64,000 bases of DNA from assembly GCA_030686995.1 (NCBI GenBank), contig CM060694.1, positions 95,378,344-95,442,343 on the forward strand, in the 5' to 3' direction. Numbering within the stretch: the stretch's first letter is position 1; each line of letters begins with the position of its first letter. This DNA comes from Artemisia argyi (lineage: Eukaryota; Streptophyta; Magnoliopsida; Asterales; Asteraceae). Below are positions 25,454 through 37,350 of the stretch, piece after piece. Below the pieces are notes generated by a model. It was not told the DNA's origin. It was given only the letters and a program-made list of their open reading frames with translations, and ran no database searches. A program made the position numbers and the translations under genes.

Positions 25454-26138
25454 GTCTCTACCCCTTAAGGAGAACTTCGTCCCGAAGTTCAGTTGATGTT
25501 AACTACTTATGGTGTATCTAAGAGAATTCGGGATCTCTAAAATAGTGGTGTTCACTCTGATTCGTCTAAGATTCTGGTTAAGGAGTTGTATCGGATGTGA
25601 ATAAGCCCACTTATTTATAACACATTACTTACATATAGAAGCGTCCAAATTTATGTAAGTAAGGTCTCATAAACTTATGGTTCGGTGATTTACAATTTCT
25701 TTATTTAACTGAAGAGGCGTCCCAATCCATTTAAGTAAGGAGATTCTAAAACATCCTACTTAAGAATTTCCGACACAAAATCCGCCTTCTGAGGCCGATA
25801 GTAAGATAATCAAGTCATCAAATCCCTAAAGCTAAGCAATAATATTATTTAACTCAAATCTTGTGTCTCATCAAACAAGAACTGTCACAAGATCAAGTTA
25901 AATAATTAGTTATTACTGAGCTCCATGTTTTTAATGACTCGGCTAATCTCTGGGGCTCCTTATAATACTAAAGTCACATCATCTAACAGCGTGGAACTAA
26001 ACCAACAACTACCAAAAAGCGTATGCGTATAAAGTGTGTGTAAGGCAAATAAAGAGGAGAGTCTTAACGTATATAGCAGTTATAGTCTAGGCACTAAATG
26101 CAACCTAGTTCTCTATAACCAAGGCTCTGGTACCAATC
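25454..26138 (-). mobile_element. Element A internal region (685 bp, non-coding)
   Basis: On the minus strand the right edge is a tRNA-Met-type primer site TGGTACCAGAGCC and the left edge a polypurine tract AAGGGGTAGAGA preceded by a palindrome (25472-25490) that matches the ELRDEV pol tail and stop. No other coding sequence remains. This is a replication-competent skeleton with LTRs more than four times longer than the interior. Confidence 0.9.
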
Positions 26139-29100
26139 TGTAACACCCCCAAAATACCGCAGCGGAAGACTGTGTCATAGGGGTGCTACTTCATAATACA
26201 AAGTACAAGTTATAGAAAACGAACTCTAAATGAGACGTTTTGAAAAGTTACCATTCGATTAATGAATTCAAAGTTACAAACATGAGATTCCAAAGTAAGA
26301 TACATAAATGTATGCAAAATGTTTTGAATGGTAAATGATAAAAGCGTAAGTCTTCAGAATATGCAGCTTGACTCTAAGTTCCACGCACTAGCTATCGTCT
26401 TACTAACCTGAGATAAACATGCTAAAGTGTCAACACAATGGTTGGTGAGTTCATAGAGTTTGTCTTAAAATAGTTGAAAAGCCTTAAAAGAATATTCGCA
26501 CAGCAAAGGCATCATGAATCCACTCAGTTGCAGGTCCCGCCATAAGAGACATGCAACCTGTGTGTTCACAACCCACTGCTAATATATAGTTTCTCAGGAT
26601 TATATTCACCCATGGTCACGTCATTTTGGACCCATAGGCGGGGAACCACCATCCCAAATAGTACATGTCACCCAACGTCTCGAATCTTGGACTTGGGTGG
26701 GGGGTGTAGGCCCATACTAGTACTATTAATACCTCTCCTTTGACAGCATAGAGTATTGTGTATGTATGTAAATACAAATCTTGTATTTAAATTAAGCAAG
26801 TATAGTGTAACAAGTATGTATAACGCAATCAAGTATAATTATCATGTATAACGCATTCAAGTATAATGCCAATCAAGTATAACACAATCAAGTATAAATG
26901 TTTTGAGTATTTGTACAAGTAAGCAAGTAGTTGAGCATGTATCCCCCCCAAGAGTTAAAACAAGTATGAAAAGAGTAGGGGCTATGACTCACCTTAAGTC
27001 TATGTAATGAGAAATGAAAGTGGTAGTCGAATCGCGAAAGTCTCTAAGAGCAGCCTATAATAGAACGTTGCGACTTAGGTTTGGAGTAACGTCTAAGAAT
27101 ACGAAGAATTGCCAATATATGTCTTGCATAATGTTCATGATGTAGTACTTAGTATATAGTGTAAGTCTTTAAGTATAAATGGTCTATGAAACATGTATAG
27201 GTTGTATATCTCTTACTACCGTTCGAGCCGACATAATTCAGAAGTCATGGAGTAAACGTTCGAGGAGCCAGGACACTTTAATTCGTAAATCTACAACTCA
27301 TCTCGACGGCTTACATAACGAACTCCTCACATGAGGCTCCCTACTATTGTAGTATTTGATAACATATATATATATATATATAAGCTTTTTGATCTTTAAA
27401 AGTTATATGGTCTTTAGCCGTGGCTTTGCCGTGACCTTGGTCATTGTTACCATGGTTTTGAGACTCAACCTTGGCTTTAGCCATGGTTGTAGTCTTGGCT
27501 TTAGGTCATTAGACCTCTTGGTCTCATCTAATTATAATCATTATATAGTAACTTTGGTCTAAAAATGGGCTGTTAAGAATTTGAAGAAATTATCACTCGG
27601 AAAGCCTTTTCAGGGCTCGAGCTTCTTTGTTCCTGAACGAAAACGTCGTTCTGGACAACTTTCATGTTTTAACTTTTGATAAATTGGACCAGAAGTGGGA
27701 CTTTCAAAATCAAAATTTGATCAGAATGCTATTTAGGCAGTCTTGCCGTTTTGGTTTCGCTAACTTTAAATGGTCATAACTTTTGACTCGGGTACTCGTT
27801 TTGGGTGATTCAAATTGCTATGTTTTCCTTGTTAAGTCCTCTTTAACAGTAAGTAAGTTTCAAATATCAAAGTTATACTATTGTGGTCGTGGTTTTCCAT
27901 AAAAATCACTAGTTTGCTTGTTTGCTTGTCATAAGTTAACATATGTATACCAATACTCGTTTTATCCATTTTTAAACATCATGAACACAATAACAAGAAC
28001 ATATATAGCATGAAAAGAACACAAAGAGCATGAAAATGATATTGAGCAAGAAAGTGTATAAGGGTTTCTTACAACTTTTGGCTTTCACTTAAGAAAGGAA
28101 GTCAAGTGTAGAACTAGGACACTAAACCTAATCTTGTAAACCCTTCACCATAACTCTTGTAACCCTTGCTAGCCTTGATCTAACCCTTGTGAAAACCATT
28201 TAACTTCAGCCCTAGTAACCTTGTGTAGCTCCTAATTCAACCATGGAATCACCAAACAAACTTAAGAACTAGGTAGAGAATACTAAGACCTTGAACTTTG
28301 TAGTGTAACTTGTATATTGAAGATCAAAGGATCATGGTTGTAACACCCCAACCCGATAAGGGTAGAAGTATTACATTACAGTGACATATCAGAACAAACA
28401 CAAGCATATGATTCATACATACAACGAAATTCAGGGTTACAAAACAATAAATACTATGTCTAATAAAGTGAAACTTCATCTAATCATCTCTAGTCCAAAG
28501 CATAGTCTTCTAAGTCCAGTCACACTCTCTTCCCATAACCCAGCTTCCTACTAAAACCTGCCGCAGGAAAAGGAAATGCGGCTGAGCTTAAAAAGCCCAG
28601 TGAACAGATACATATACAAAGCAATGATAATGAAACATAACCGAAATATAGTGCATTGGGGAAATAGAATAAGGAATAGATAAAAGAGTAATAGAACAGA
28701 AAGAAGAAAGGATAGTCTTCTACCACGAGCCCAGAAACATATCATATCATATAAGCCGTCAATACCATAATTCTTCATAATCATATAGAGGGGAGTCCTC
28801 TCAGATAATCAGATAATATGAGGGGTGTCCTCATTCTTCAAATGGGTGGAGTAGCGAACTCCCAGAAATTGTGAAAGGCATGTATAGCACACAGTACCAG
28901 TCACCTCAAAGTCATAGTTAAATCCACTAAGCATACATATCTAGGATTGCAACCCATACGCCCCTTACTCAAAGTCATATACTCAAAGTCATAATGGCCA
29001 TAATAGTAATCATAAAAAGGGACGGCGTGAGAAATCACTCACCCACACATGAGTCATGCCAGTGGTGCATCACAGACATGCCTATGGTACCTCCATAGGT

Positions 29101-32100
29101 AGGGAAACATAAATGGCTCGGGTATCAAACTAAGAGTCAGGTCTCAAAGTCATGCAAAAGGTCATATAGCAAAGGTTTATCTCAAAGTCATCTCAAAATC
29201 ATATCAGAAATAGTATTCAAGGTCCATTCGGAGTTCATCAGGTCAAGGTTCATATTCAAAAATCAATTCATGGTTCAGTTCAAAAGTCCGTTTCAAAAGT
29301 TTCTATTAAAAGTCCAATTTAAATAATCTTTTAAAACAGTTTTCATAAAAATGGTCTTTCAAAATATAGGGTTCATGAAAGTGAAATAACCTTTCTTTTA
29401 AAAAGAATTTTAGCATCATTTATAAACATCTTTTCAAATCGGTTCTTCTCAAAACATTTCCATGGCATAATTAAAAGGTTTTCATAGCATGGTTTCATAA
29501 CGGAGGTCATATCAAGTGGGATCAACAGAGAATGTTCAAGTAAAGGGGATCATAGCAATGGCATCAATTCGGGAACTAACGGATCAGAATATGAAAGAGA
29601 TCATGAGAAACCTTTTGAGAAAGGTCAGAATATCTGTACCTCAATCGCCATCGAAATCATAACATACGTAAGCATATGGAAACACTCCTTCTTCAACGAA
29701 TCTACACGAATTAATGATCGGCTTATTATTAATAACTTATTCAATTCAGATTTCTCATTTTAGTCGGCTTTCCAGTTTTAGTAACTTTCCATTTAAAGTG
29801 ACTTTCCACTTTTAGCAGGTTTCCATAAATAGTAAGTTTCCACTTTTAGAAAGTTTCCATAATTAGAAAGTTGAATCACTATTAATGGAATCAAAGTATC
29901 TTTTAACATATTTACACATTTGGTCCTTAGGGTTTCATAACTTTACCTTTTTCACTCTTATATTTCCAAAATTACACTTTAAACCTTTTAGTATTCAAAG
30001 TTACACATTAAACCCTTAACTTATCCATTTTACATAATGAGCACTTATTTTATTAAGTTATTCGAATGAATCCTCAAATATTCATAATTTACACTTTAAG
30101 TCCCTCAAGTTATAAAAGTTACATATTTAACCCTTTAATTTACAATTTCAACTTTTGATTATCAATAATTACATATTAAGCCATTAAATTACCAAATTAG
30201 CACAAAACCTCCTGAATATATTTTATCACTCAAATCAGTCCCAAGTTTCCAGAAATTACATGTTTAGTCCCTCTCTTTTAATTATTTTCAAAACAAACCC
30301 TAATTAGGTTTAAAACACATTTTAACCCATTTATATGCAAAAATTACACTTAACACCCTCATCTTATATTTTTGTCGAACAGTATACAGCCCAGAATAAG
30401 TTTCAAAAATAACCCTTTAGTTTTAAAGTTCACAAAACTCACCCAAAACCTTTTTAGCCAAATCGTATAAACCAAAAACATAGTTTTTAGAAACCCTAAT
30501 CCTTCTAATCAATTCTCAATCATCATCTCATCATTAATATCATTAATTAACACCATTTCCAGCCCTAAACCAAAACCCTAGAGCACACGACTTTTATTTC
30601 TTCTTTCTTTTTATATACGATTTATACAAACAAAAATAATTTCGAAATACCATGATTTAAGCCAAGATAATTTTTCCAACATTTTTACAAATCAATATAC
30701 ATCATAATAAGTGTGTATAAATTTTATTAGGAATTATTATGGATCGGAAGGTATATTACACAATTACACTCTTTTTTTAGGGTTTTAATTCACCAAAACG
30801 TTAGGGAGCATGCATGAATCGATTATAACATTTTAGATGATGTTGTTAGGGTGTAAGGGACCTGAGAAAAATACCAAACCAAGACTTGAACGTGTGGAGA
30901 GGGCTGTACGATTTATAGCCTATGCGTATAGGCCAAATGATCCCAAAATCACCACGACTTCACCAATGATCTTCCAACCTTATTTTTAGGGCTCGACAAA
31001 AGAAAACAATTGCTACGATCGTGTAAGGCTTCAACAATTTGAATGGGATTTTTCTTGGCTTCTTAGGATGTTGGTTTATCACAGAAAAATACCCAGGAGT
31101 GTTGTGTGAGTCGAATGGGGGCTGTGAGAATTGTTTGTGTGTTTATTGAAATCGGCAACTAGGGTTTTTAAAAGAAAAGATATGGTTTGGCTTTTTAAAA
31201 TGGAATGTCGTGTGATGAGAGGGTATGGAGGACCAGAATTTTCGTGATTATAGGTGGGAGAATATCCTTGGTGATTATCTTCCATATTTACCAAATTTAA
31301 GTCATATAAAATCTCTTTAAAATTCATTTTATTTCATTCGGCCCTTGTAGGGGTATTTTGGTAATTTTGTATCTTGTATAAATGTTAAATGAAGTTGTTA
31401 AAATTATTTGGATACATAACTTGTGCATTGTTTGAAGTTTGGGATTTATTTGGTACTTTAATAAGCTTTTAATTAAATTTCAAATTGGTAAGGGCAATTT
31501 GGTCTTTTCACATGTTCTCAGATTTTAGGTGTTACAATGGTGCTAGGTATTGATGTTGTGGCATTTTTGGTGATGAAGAAAGGAAGAGATTTGCTTGCTA
31601 TTTATACTATGAATGAGGAGGTTAGGAAGCTTACTAGGAAATTACAATAACTTGGTGACAAAGTTGTAATTAAGTAATGATCTAAAGAATCAATGGTCAA
31701 GATTTAACCACAAGTGTGAATGCCCCCCCTAGTGGCGGTTCATGAACTTGGAGAACAAGGTGTGGACTTTTGATGCTATTATCCTAAGTATGTAGCTAGT
31801 TTTGACTCCGTAAGTTGCTAACCGTAAGTTGTTAAGTCACGAAACGTAAAACCGGGTATCCTAAAAATATGAAACTTATAAATATGGTAGAACTTATCAA
31901 TATACTCCATAATAAAATATAAAATGAGTGGTAGGTTCTATCGGGTGCTAAAACCCTGCTAAAAACTGGAAACACGGGTCTAAAACGCGTAATTCGCGTA
32001 AAACGCTGAACTGAAAAACGTAAAATTCCAAAACTTTTGGAATTGTCATAAAATGATAGAAAATCATATTTCTATTGTTTATAATGTTTTATGGATATAT

Positions 32101-32329
32101 CGGGATGCTGGAAAGACGTTTAAACCTAAAAGTAAATCTCGGACACGGCTTTGTGATTTTTGCAGAAATGATCCGACGAGCGTCAAACTCTCGGATTATC
32201 GTTAAAATAGTTTAACTTACGAGAATATGAAATAAAAATTTCTGAGATGAATAGTGAAAAGTGAATAGTAAAAAGTTAATAGTGAAATTTTCGGGAATAA
32301 AAGTTAACCTGAAATTGCGAATTGTTACA
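26139..32329 (-). repeat. Element A, right LTR, interrupted by a solo LTR
   Basis: Begins TGTAACACCCCC at 26139 and ends GTTACA at 32329, followed by the ATATG target duplication. Subtracting the 3198-bp solo LTR and one ATGGT leaves 2988 bp, matching the left LTR. Its sequence on both sides of the insertion matches the uninterrupted left LTR around 24655-24665. Confidence 0.93.
28339..31536 (-). repeat. Solo LTR (3198 bp) of another chromovirus-like family
   Basis: Bounded by TGTAACACCCC and AGGTGTTACA and flanked by ATGGT on both sides (28334-28338, 31537-31541). The empty site is visible in the left LTR of A. There is no internal region or second LTR, so it is best read as a solo LTR left by recombination. 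It contains about seven imperfect copies of a TTTCCACTTTTAG-like unit (29757-29876) and degenerate TTACACTTTAA(A)CCCT-like units across 29950-30360. No real ORF; minus frames at 28520-28784 and 31079-31327 are unrecognised. Orientation is inferred from similarity of its ends to A and B. Confidence 0.88.
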
Positions 32330-32640
32330 ATATGCTTTGGAAGTTAGTTCAAGAAAGATTCAAGGCTAATAAATTCAAAGATATAAAGGAGATGCAGCTA
32401 TGGGTTGGTTTAAGGAGACTTTATGAACCAGATCCTAATGACAGTTACTGGAAGTTTGAAGCTACAGATCTGCATACCACATGGTCATACTATGATTCAT
32501 GTGAGGTTCATCATATTTCTACAAAAGCTGGAGTGGATGTATTCATGTTTGCTTAGGAGTAATTACTTAAGGAACTTAAAACAACTAAGGAACTTAACTA
32601 CACAAACACACCTACAAAACCCTCAGGACACGTGAGTAAG
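32330..32640 (+). pseudogene. Copia accessory ORF, continuation after element A
   Basis: The frame resumes immediately after the second ATATG. Coding resembles the C-terminal module of the same Asteraceae accessory protein, with LWVGLRRLYEPDP and HHISTKAGVDVFMFA. The phase is the same as on the left side when one copy of the five-base duplication is discounted. A stop occurs at 32554-32556 and another two codons on, after which the frame stays coding-like to about 32640. Older decay is therefore present in addition to the insertion. Confidence 0.75.
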
Positions 32641-33495
32641 GCCATCTAGTTTCCGAGTCACTTTTCACATCAATCACGTCATCCCTAAGCCAAGGTGAGT
32701 TCATAGCCTCACTCTTTCTAAATTCTTTACAAACCCTGTGATGGGGATACATGCTACATGCTTTTCTTAAAACTGAATACAAGTCTTTTTCTTTGGTTAT
32801 TGCATGAGTGTTACATTCTGCCACCATTACATAACTAAATTCATGAACCATAATCACTTGCGAGTGAACACGAGTATAGTTGATAGATCTATTAGAGTTT
32901 GACAACTCCCGTTGGTTTGCCTCAGCCAGGCCACCAATAAGTACTATACTTGAAATCTCACATGGTTTAACTTTGGAAAGTTAGCCTTATCTTTGTCCCA
33001 TCATGTATGGGTCTGCAGTGCCCCATGATCTGGACTGTTAACGTGCGGTTTCATGAGCTTAGTGCAATAACACTTTTCATATGATAATTGTATATGCATT
33101 GCAATTATCAAAAACCTTACATTTTTTCTGGAAGGGTTTAACATCTAAACCATAAGGAAACTTGTATTCACACTACCCCTAAACCTAAGATTCTTACTCA
33201 GCACCTAGTGTTTACTTTTTAAGCATGTATCCTAGGTATATAGCTGTTACGGATCTATGATACAAGGCGGCACTGAACTTAGAGGACTTTCAACCCCGTT
33301 ATAATTCAAAACATAACATTTCATAACTTAGATTTACGGGACCTCTTCTTAATAAAACTCTGATAATTTAATGAATGATACTCATTTTATAAAAACGTCT
33401 CTTTCGAGTCATTTTTTATTACTGTAACTGTGATTCCATAAGGTAATACCCCAGATCTAAATCCGCACCTATCTATCAAAAATGGGGATGTTACA
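32641..33495 (+). repeat. Truncated chromovirus-like LTR fragment, opposite orientation
   Basis: The right end GGGGATGTTACA at 33495, read on the minus strand, starts TGTAACATCCCC and then follows the same order of motifs as the starts of the B and A LTRs (GTCGTTT-like, ATCATTCA, GAGGTCCC). It is therefore an old relative lying the other way round. The left boundary is uncertain. A 97-aa minus ORF here is likely chance. Confidence 0.65.
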
Positions 33496-34310
33496 TTCAT
33501 CTTCTCCATCCATTTTAAGTCTATCCATGAGAATGCTATCTAGGCTTTTTTTTGTGCTTGTCTACATTTTTAAGAGTCTCGATTATGGGCCTCTTCTCAT
33601 ATAACAACATAATCCTAGCATAAACATCAGCTTCCATATCTTCTTTAGTAAGTTCATCATGAGTTACAGGACAGTTTATGGTTAGTGAGGGTCCTTCATC
33701 CCCATACTTCATTTGATAAAGTGGTAGTGGTTTGTTTTTGAGGTGTTTGCTCTTTCCCATCTTTCACACAAATTGAGGTACTTCAGTGGTGGTTTCATTT
33801 TCATGGTTTAAGGGTGGTGGTAAGTCTTCTTCACTGATTACATCAAGCAAAGCATCCAAATTTTTAAAATCTTCATCAATCATTGTTGCATCCGGCCAAA
33901 TGGTTAGCAAACCATTAGCAATGTCCACAATACTCCTTGCAAGTTCAAAAAAGGCCTCCCAAGAATTACATTTGGCTCCGATTAAATTTCATTAGGATTA
34001 ACATAACATTCGACCATAAACAATTCTCCATTCAAGTGTACTAATAATTTCTGTGTAACAACCTTACTTTCATCTTCTTACTTTTCACATTTTACTCCTA
34101 ACCTTTTGAAGAACTCAATAGATAACAAATTTGTGCTATAGTCCAGGTCGGCAACAGCATCGAAGGCATATAACTCTTCCACAAAGCAAGGGGTAATGAA
34201 TTCCATGTAACAATCCGAAGTTACCATTTCACTAAAAGTATGAACCCTTTGTTCATTTCTCAAACCACTATCTGCAGTGGCAACAGCATCGAAGGCATAT
34301 AACTCTTCCA
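33496..34310 (-). pseudogene. Degraded Ty3-gypsy (Athila-like) gag-protease fragment
   Basis: Minus frames at 33536-33760 (with YEKRPIIETLKNVDKHKK) and 34078-34311 (with DLDYSTNLLSIEFFKRLG) resemble gag-protease stretches of Athila-type elements. The second looks like a protease region, but the expected D-[ST]-G or DLG core reads DLD. Its N-terminal part is repeated (FVEELYAFDAVA twice), matching a 37-bp direct repeat at 34151 and 34280. Stops separate the frames. Confidence 0.5.
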
Positions 34311-35411
34311 CAAAGCTAAGGGAACTCGATCAAGTACATAGTTGGGATCAACAGCATGCCCAAGCCTAAATAATCTCCTTCGGTAAAAGATGATGTGACC
34401 AGTGAACACGTAGTTCAAGATCAAGAAAGGTCGGCATCATTACAAATTAATGTTTCGGATGAAGGCAATACTAAGAAAGTGAGATATGCGATGGGTCATC
34501 CTATAGAAAAGGTCATTGGGGACTTGAATAAAAGAATACTTGGGTTACAAAATAAATAAGACTAGGTTTTGGCATGACATTTTTCAAAAATCCAAAATTT
34601 TTTTTGAGATAGGTCTAGGTGTTCATGGTTGACATGCATCTTAGGAGAACAATCTTATAGGATAAGTTAAGATGTTTAGAAACTCGTTTGCAAAGTCCTT
34701 TAGGTGCTCTTAGAGCTTATGTGACTTGGATATATGTGAAGGCATGGAAGGAAATTCAAATAAATGTTTTCAGAGAGGAAAGTTATCTATCAATGCATTA
34801 TTCAAACGATGATTCTGAAACCACTATTTGCAGTGTTAGATTCTGAAACATCATTACTCTCTCCTACACTTTCCAATTCATCTAACCAACCAAAGTTTTT
34901 CTCCTTTTCTAACTTCTTCCCTAGCCTATTTGTTTGATCCATGGCTAAAATAGCTAAAATGTGCACAAACATCAAATAAAATATTAATAGGTTAGTCAAA
35001 TAAGTTATAAGCACATAATTATACTCCAATAATCTCATATAACTTGTTTATTTTAAGATACAAATTTGTTTTATCATCACAAAAGAAATATAAGCCCTCT
35101 ATGAAGATTTTTGCAGAAAATTTCGGCATACTTAAAGAAAAGTCTGGCGGTTACGTGTCTTTCTAGCCGTTTTGTTTCAAATTTTCTAGAAGTTCGGCGG
35201 TCTTAATAATAAAACCGGCATGTTTATGGGTTTTAACAGTTGATCATAAGTGATATAATTTCTTATAAGTTCTGATAACAGTTGAAAACATATTGCAATT
35301 ATCATTTCATTCATAAGAGCAATCCAATATAGTAATTGTAAACAAGCAATTTAAGTGTTTTTCATTTTAATGTACATTTTATACTTATGCAATAACTCAG
35401 GTAATAGAAAC
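34311..35411. repeat. Direct duplication, copy 1 (1.1 kb)
   Basis: This matches 37351-38448 with a few percent difference. It joins a plus-strand copia-type linker fragment (about 34356-34560; a stop codon early, where copy 2 has Ser) to a minus-strand gag-start-like segment (MDQTNRLGKKL, near 34940). The remainder is AT-rich leader-like DNA with ACCGGCATG and GGCGGT motifs. Confidence 0.8.
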
Positions 35412-35671
35412 AAGGAAAACATCAATTCTATGTTCTCAAAACCTGGAAAAAGCATTTTACAAGTTGTTTTGTGTTATTGAAATTAAATCCAACTGATCTT
35501 TTTAACTGAACTGAAAGTACGGCGGTTTTTGATTATAAAACCGGCGTGCTTATTTTTTCAGAGACGAAATTTTTCCAAATTTTTGCAAGAAAACTAAGTA
35601 ACGAATGATTTTTTTTTACCATACTGATAAAATAAACCAAATAGCCTCCCCAGCAGCGGCGCCAAAATCTT
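35412..35671 (-). mobile_element. Gypsy leader and tRNA-Asp-type primer binding site
   Basis: On the minus strand, directly after the LTR end at 35672, the sequence TTTGGCGCCGCTGCTGGGGA (about 35649-35668) matches the primer-site type TGGCGCCGTTGCCGGGGA of Athila-like gypsy elements. The rest is AT-rich 5' leader. Confidence 0.7.
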
Positions 35672-37350
35672 TGATGTGTTTCGAAAGCTTTAAATTTATA
35701 ATCCTAGTTCTACCGATTCCTTAATTCACAAAACACACGGGTAAAGTATAACCCCCATTTATAGTAAAGGTTTAGGTAAGACCAGGTCGTCCCAAGGGAG
35801 GAAAATGTTTCTCTTATCAGTGTTGCGTAACAAAATTAGATTCAAATGATTATCACTTATCACTAAAACCGTTTTTGTTTGATTTAAGATTTTTGAAACT
35901 TTTACCAAGATAATTTGAAGATGTGTTTGTCCAAGGCTCAACATATGGGATAAACAAGCAAATGTAACACAAAGATTACACAGACAAAGAATAAGAGTAA
36001 TGCACGATGGGTAATCATGATAACTATTATATCTACTTGACATAAAAAGGAATCCTTTCGGCCTTTAATCCTTAATACATAAAGTGCATAAAGTATGGTC
36101 GGTGTATGAAGTATAAAGTATGTGTTCCCTCTAATCAAGTCGTTAGATGTGAGATTAGTCCTTAAACATGCCATAATCCAAGTTATCAATTGTTTTACTA
36201 TGCAATTCTCACAAGCATAGCAATGATTCGTTATAGACAGACGATTCATAATATAATCAACACAATTGCATCTTTCGACCTTTTGACAATCGTAATGACC
36301 AATCAAGACAATAGATAGTAGACCAAATACTGACATATCAAATAAAAACTTCATAGATTCAGAATTCATCTTACATTACATGTTCATAACTCTTGGCCAT
36401 AATGCCTTAGACAAACATAATACGACTACTCCATATCATAACAAAGTAACAAGCATAATACGAATAAACAAATATCAAATACATACTGTAACAAAGTCAT
36501 ACCAAGATTACAAAGGTAGGACCACGTTCACAATTCTTTCTCCCCAAGTACTGCTGCTTCCAACTCTTTTTTTTTTTTGTTAATCATGGGTTTCCGACTC
36601 GACATTGCAAACCGACTAATCCCACGGCGACTACCCTTTTTGGATAGCCCGGAGTCGGTGTAGGTGAACCTCCGTAGCCACAAGGGGATTAATTTTCTCC
36701 CCGTTGGATTCGAACCCTTGACCTCCTCTTGGGAAGGCTGGTATTCTTACCGCCGGGTCACCCCTTGTGGTTTCAGCTTCCAACTCTTTAGTAAGTGGTT
36801 TTTGGTGTAAAACCACTTCTACTCTTCTTATGATTAGATGATGATGATTCTTGATTTTGTTGTGTATAAAACTCTGATTTTGGCCTCTATTTATAGGTAT
36901 AAAGTAGCCCTAGGACGTGCTTGGATAGTAATGATAGGCAAGTGATCAGTCTCATCATTTATGTATCTCATTAATGGAGAAGTATAACTGACAGAGGAAT
37001 TACGCCGCGCATTTAAGATAAAACCGACGGGCTTCACCTCATGTAACCAGCGCTCTTGAAGTATAAGCCCGACGTGCTTCAATATTTACTCGTAAGTACA
37101 TAGTTGACCAATGGTGCCCGTAAGAAGCGCTCTTTCTCTATAAGATCAGCGTGCTTTTGCCAAACCATGTCTTATTTTTCTTAAGTTATTTTGAGTCATT
37201 AGTTTCTCGTCTTTATCGTGTCTTTCCTTAGATCGTTAGCACTGCATGTTCATTCATGTATTAAGTACCAAAAGTCCTATAAATAAGGTAATTTGCTATA
37301 TAATTTACATAATATTGAGGGTATAAATATGTATAATACGAGACTCATCA
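35672..37350 (-). repeat. Athila-like gypsy LTR (about 1.68 kb) containing a SINE
   Basis: Ends are TGATG and CATCA, an inverted pair, and the primer site lies just outside the left end, so this is a 5' LTR read on the minus strand. A minus-strand TATA motif CTATAAATAGAGGCC lies at about 36884-36898. Close by are GC-rich short elements such as ACCGACGGGC and GCCCGACGTGC (37020-37080). The LTR without the SINE is about 1.46 kb. Minus ORFs of 94 and 143 aa at its left end are unrecognised. Confidence 0.75.
36570..36775 (-). mobile_element. tRNA-derived SINE (206 bp) with 14-bp target duplication
   Basis: GCTTCCAACTCTTT occurs at 36556-36569 and 36776-36789. The poly-T at the left is the A-tail of a minus-strand SINE. 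The minus strand shows a pol III B-box, GGTCAAGGGTTCGAATCC, near 36701-36720 and an A-box-like GACCCGGCGGTAAGA near the head. It sits inside the gypsy LTR and is younger than it. Confidence 0.88.

Noticed and set aside
36701..36720. Possible tRNA gene from the GGTTCGAATCC motif
   Set aside because: Only SINE-type A and B boxes; no cloverleaf could be drawn, and the 14-bp target duplication shows a SINE.
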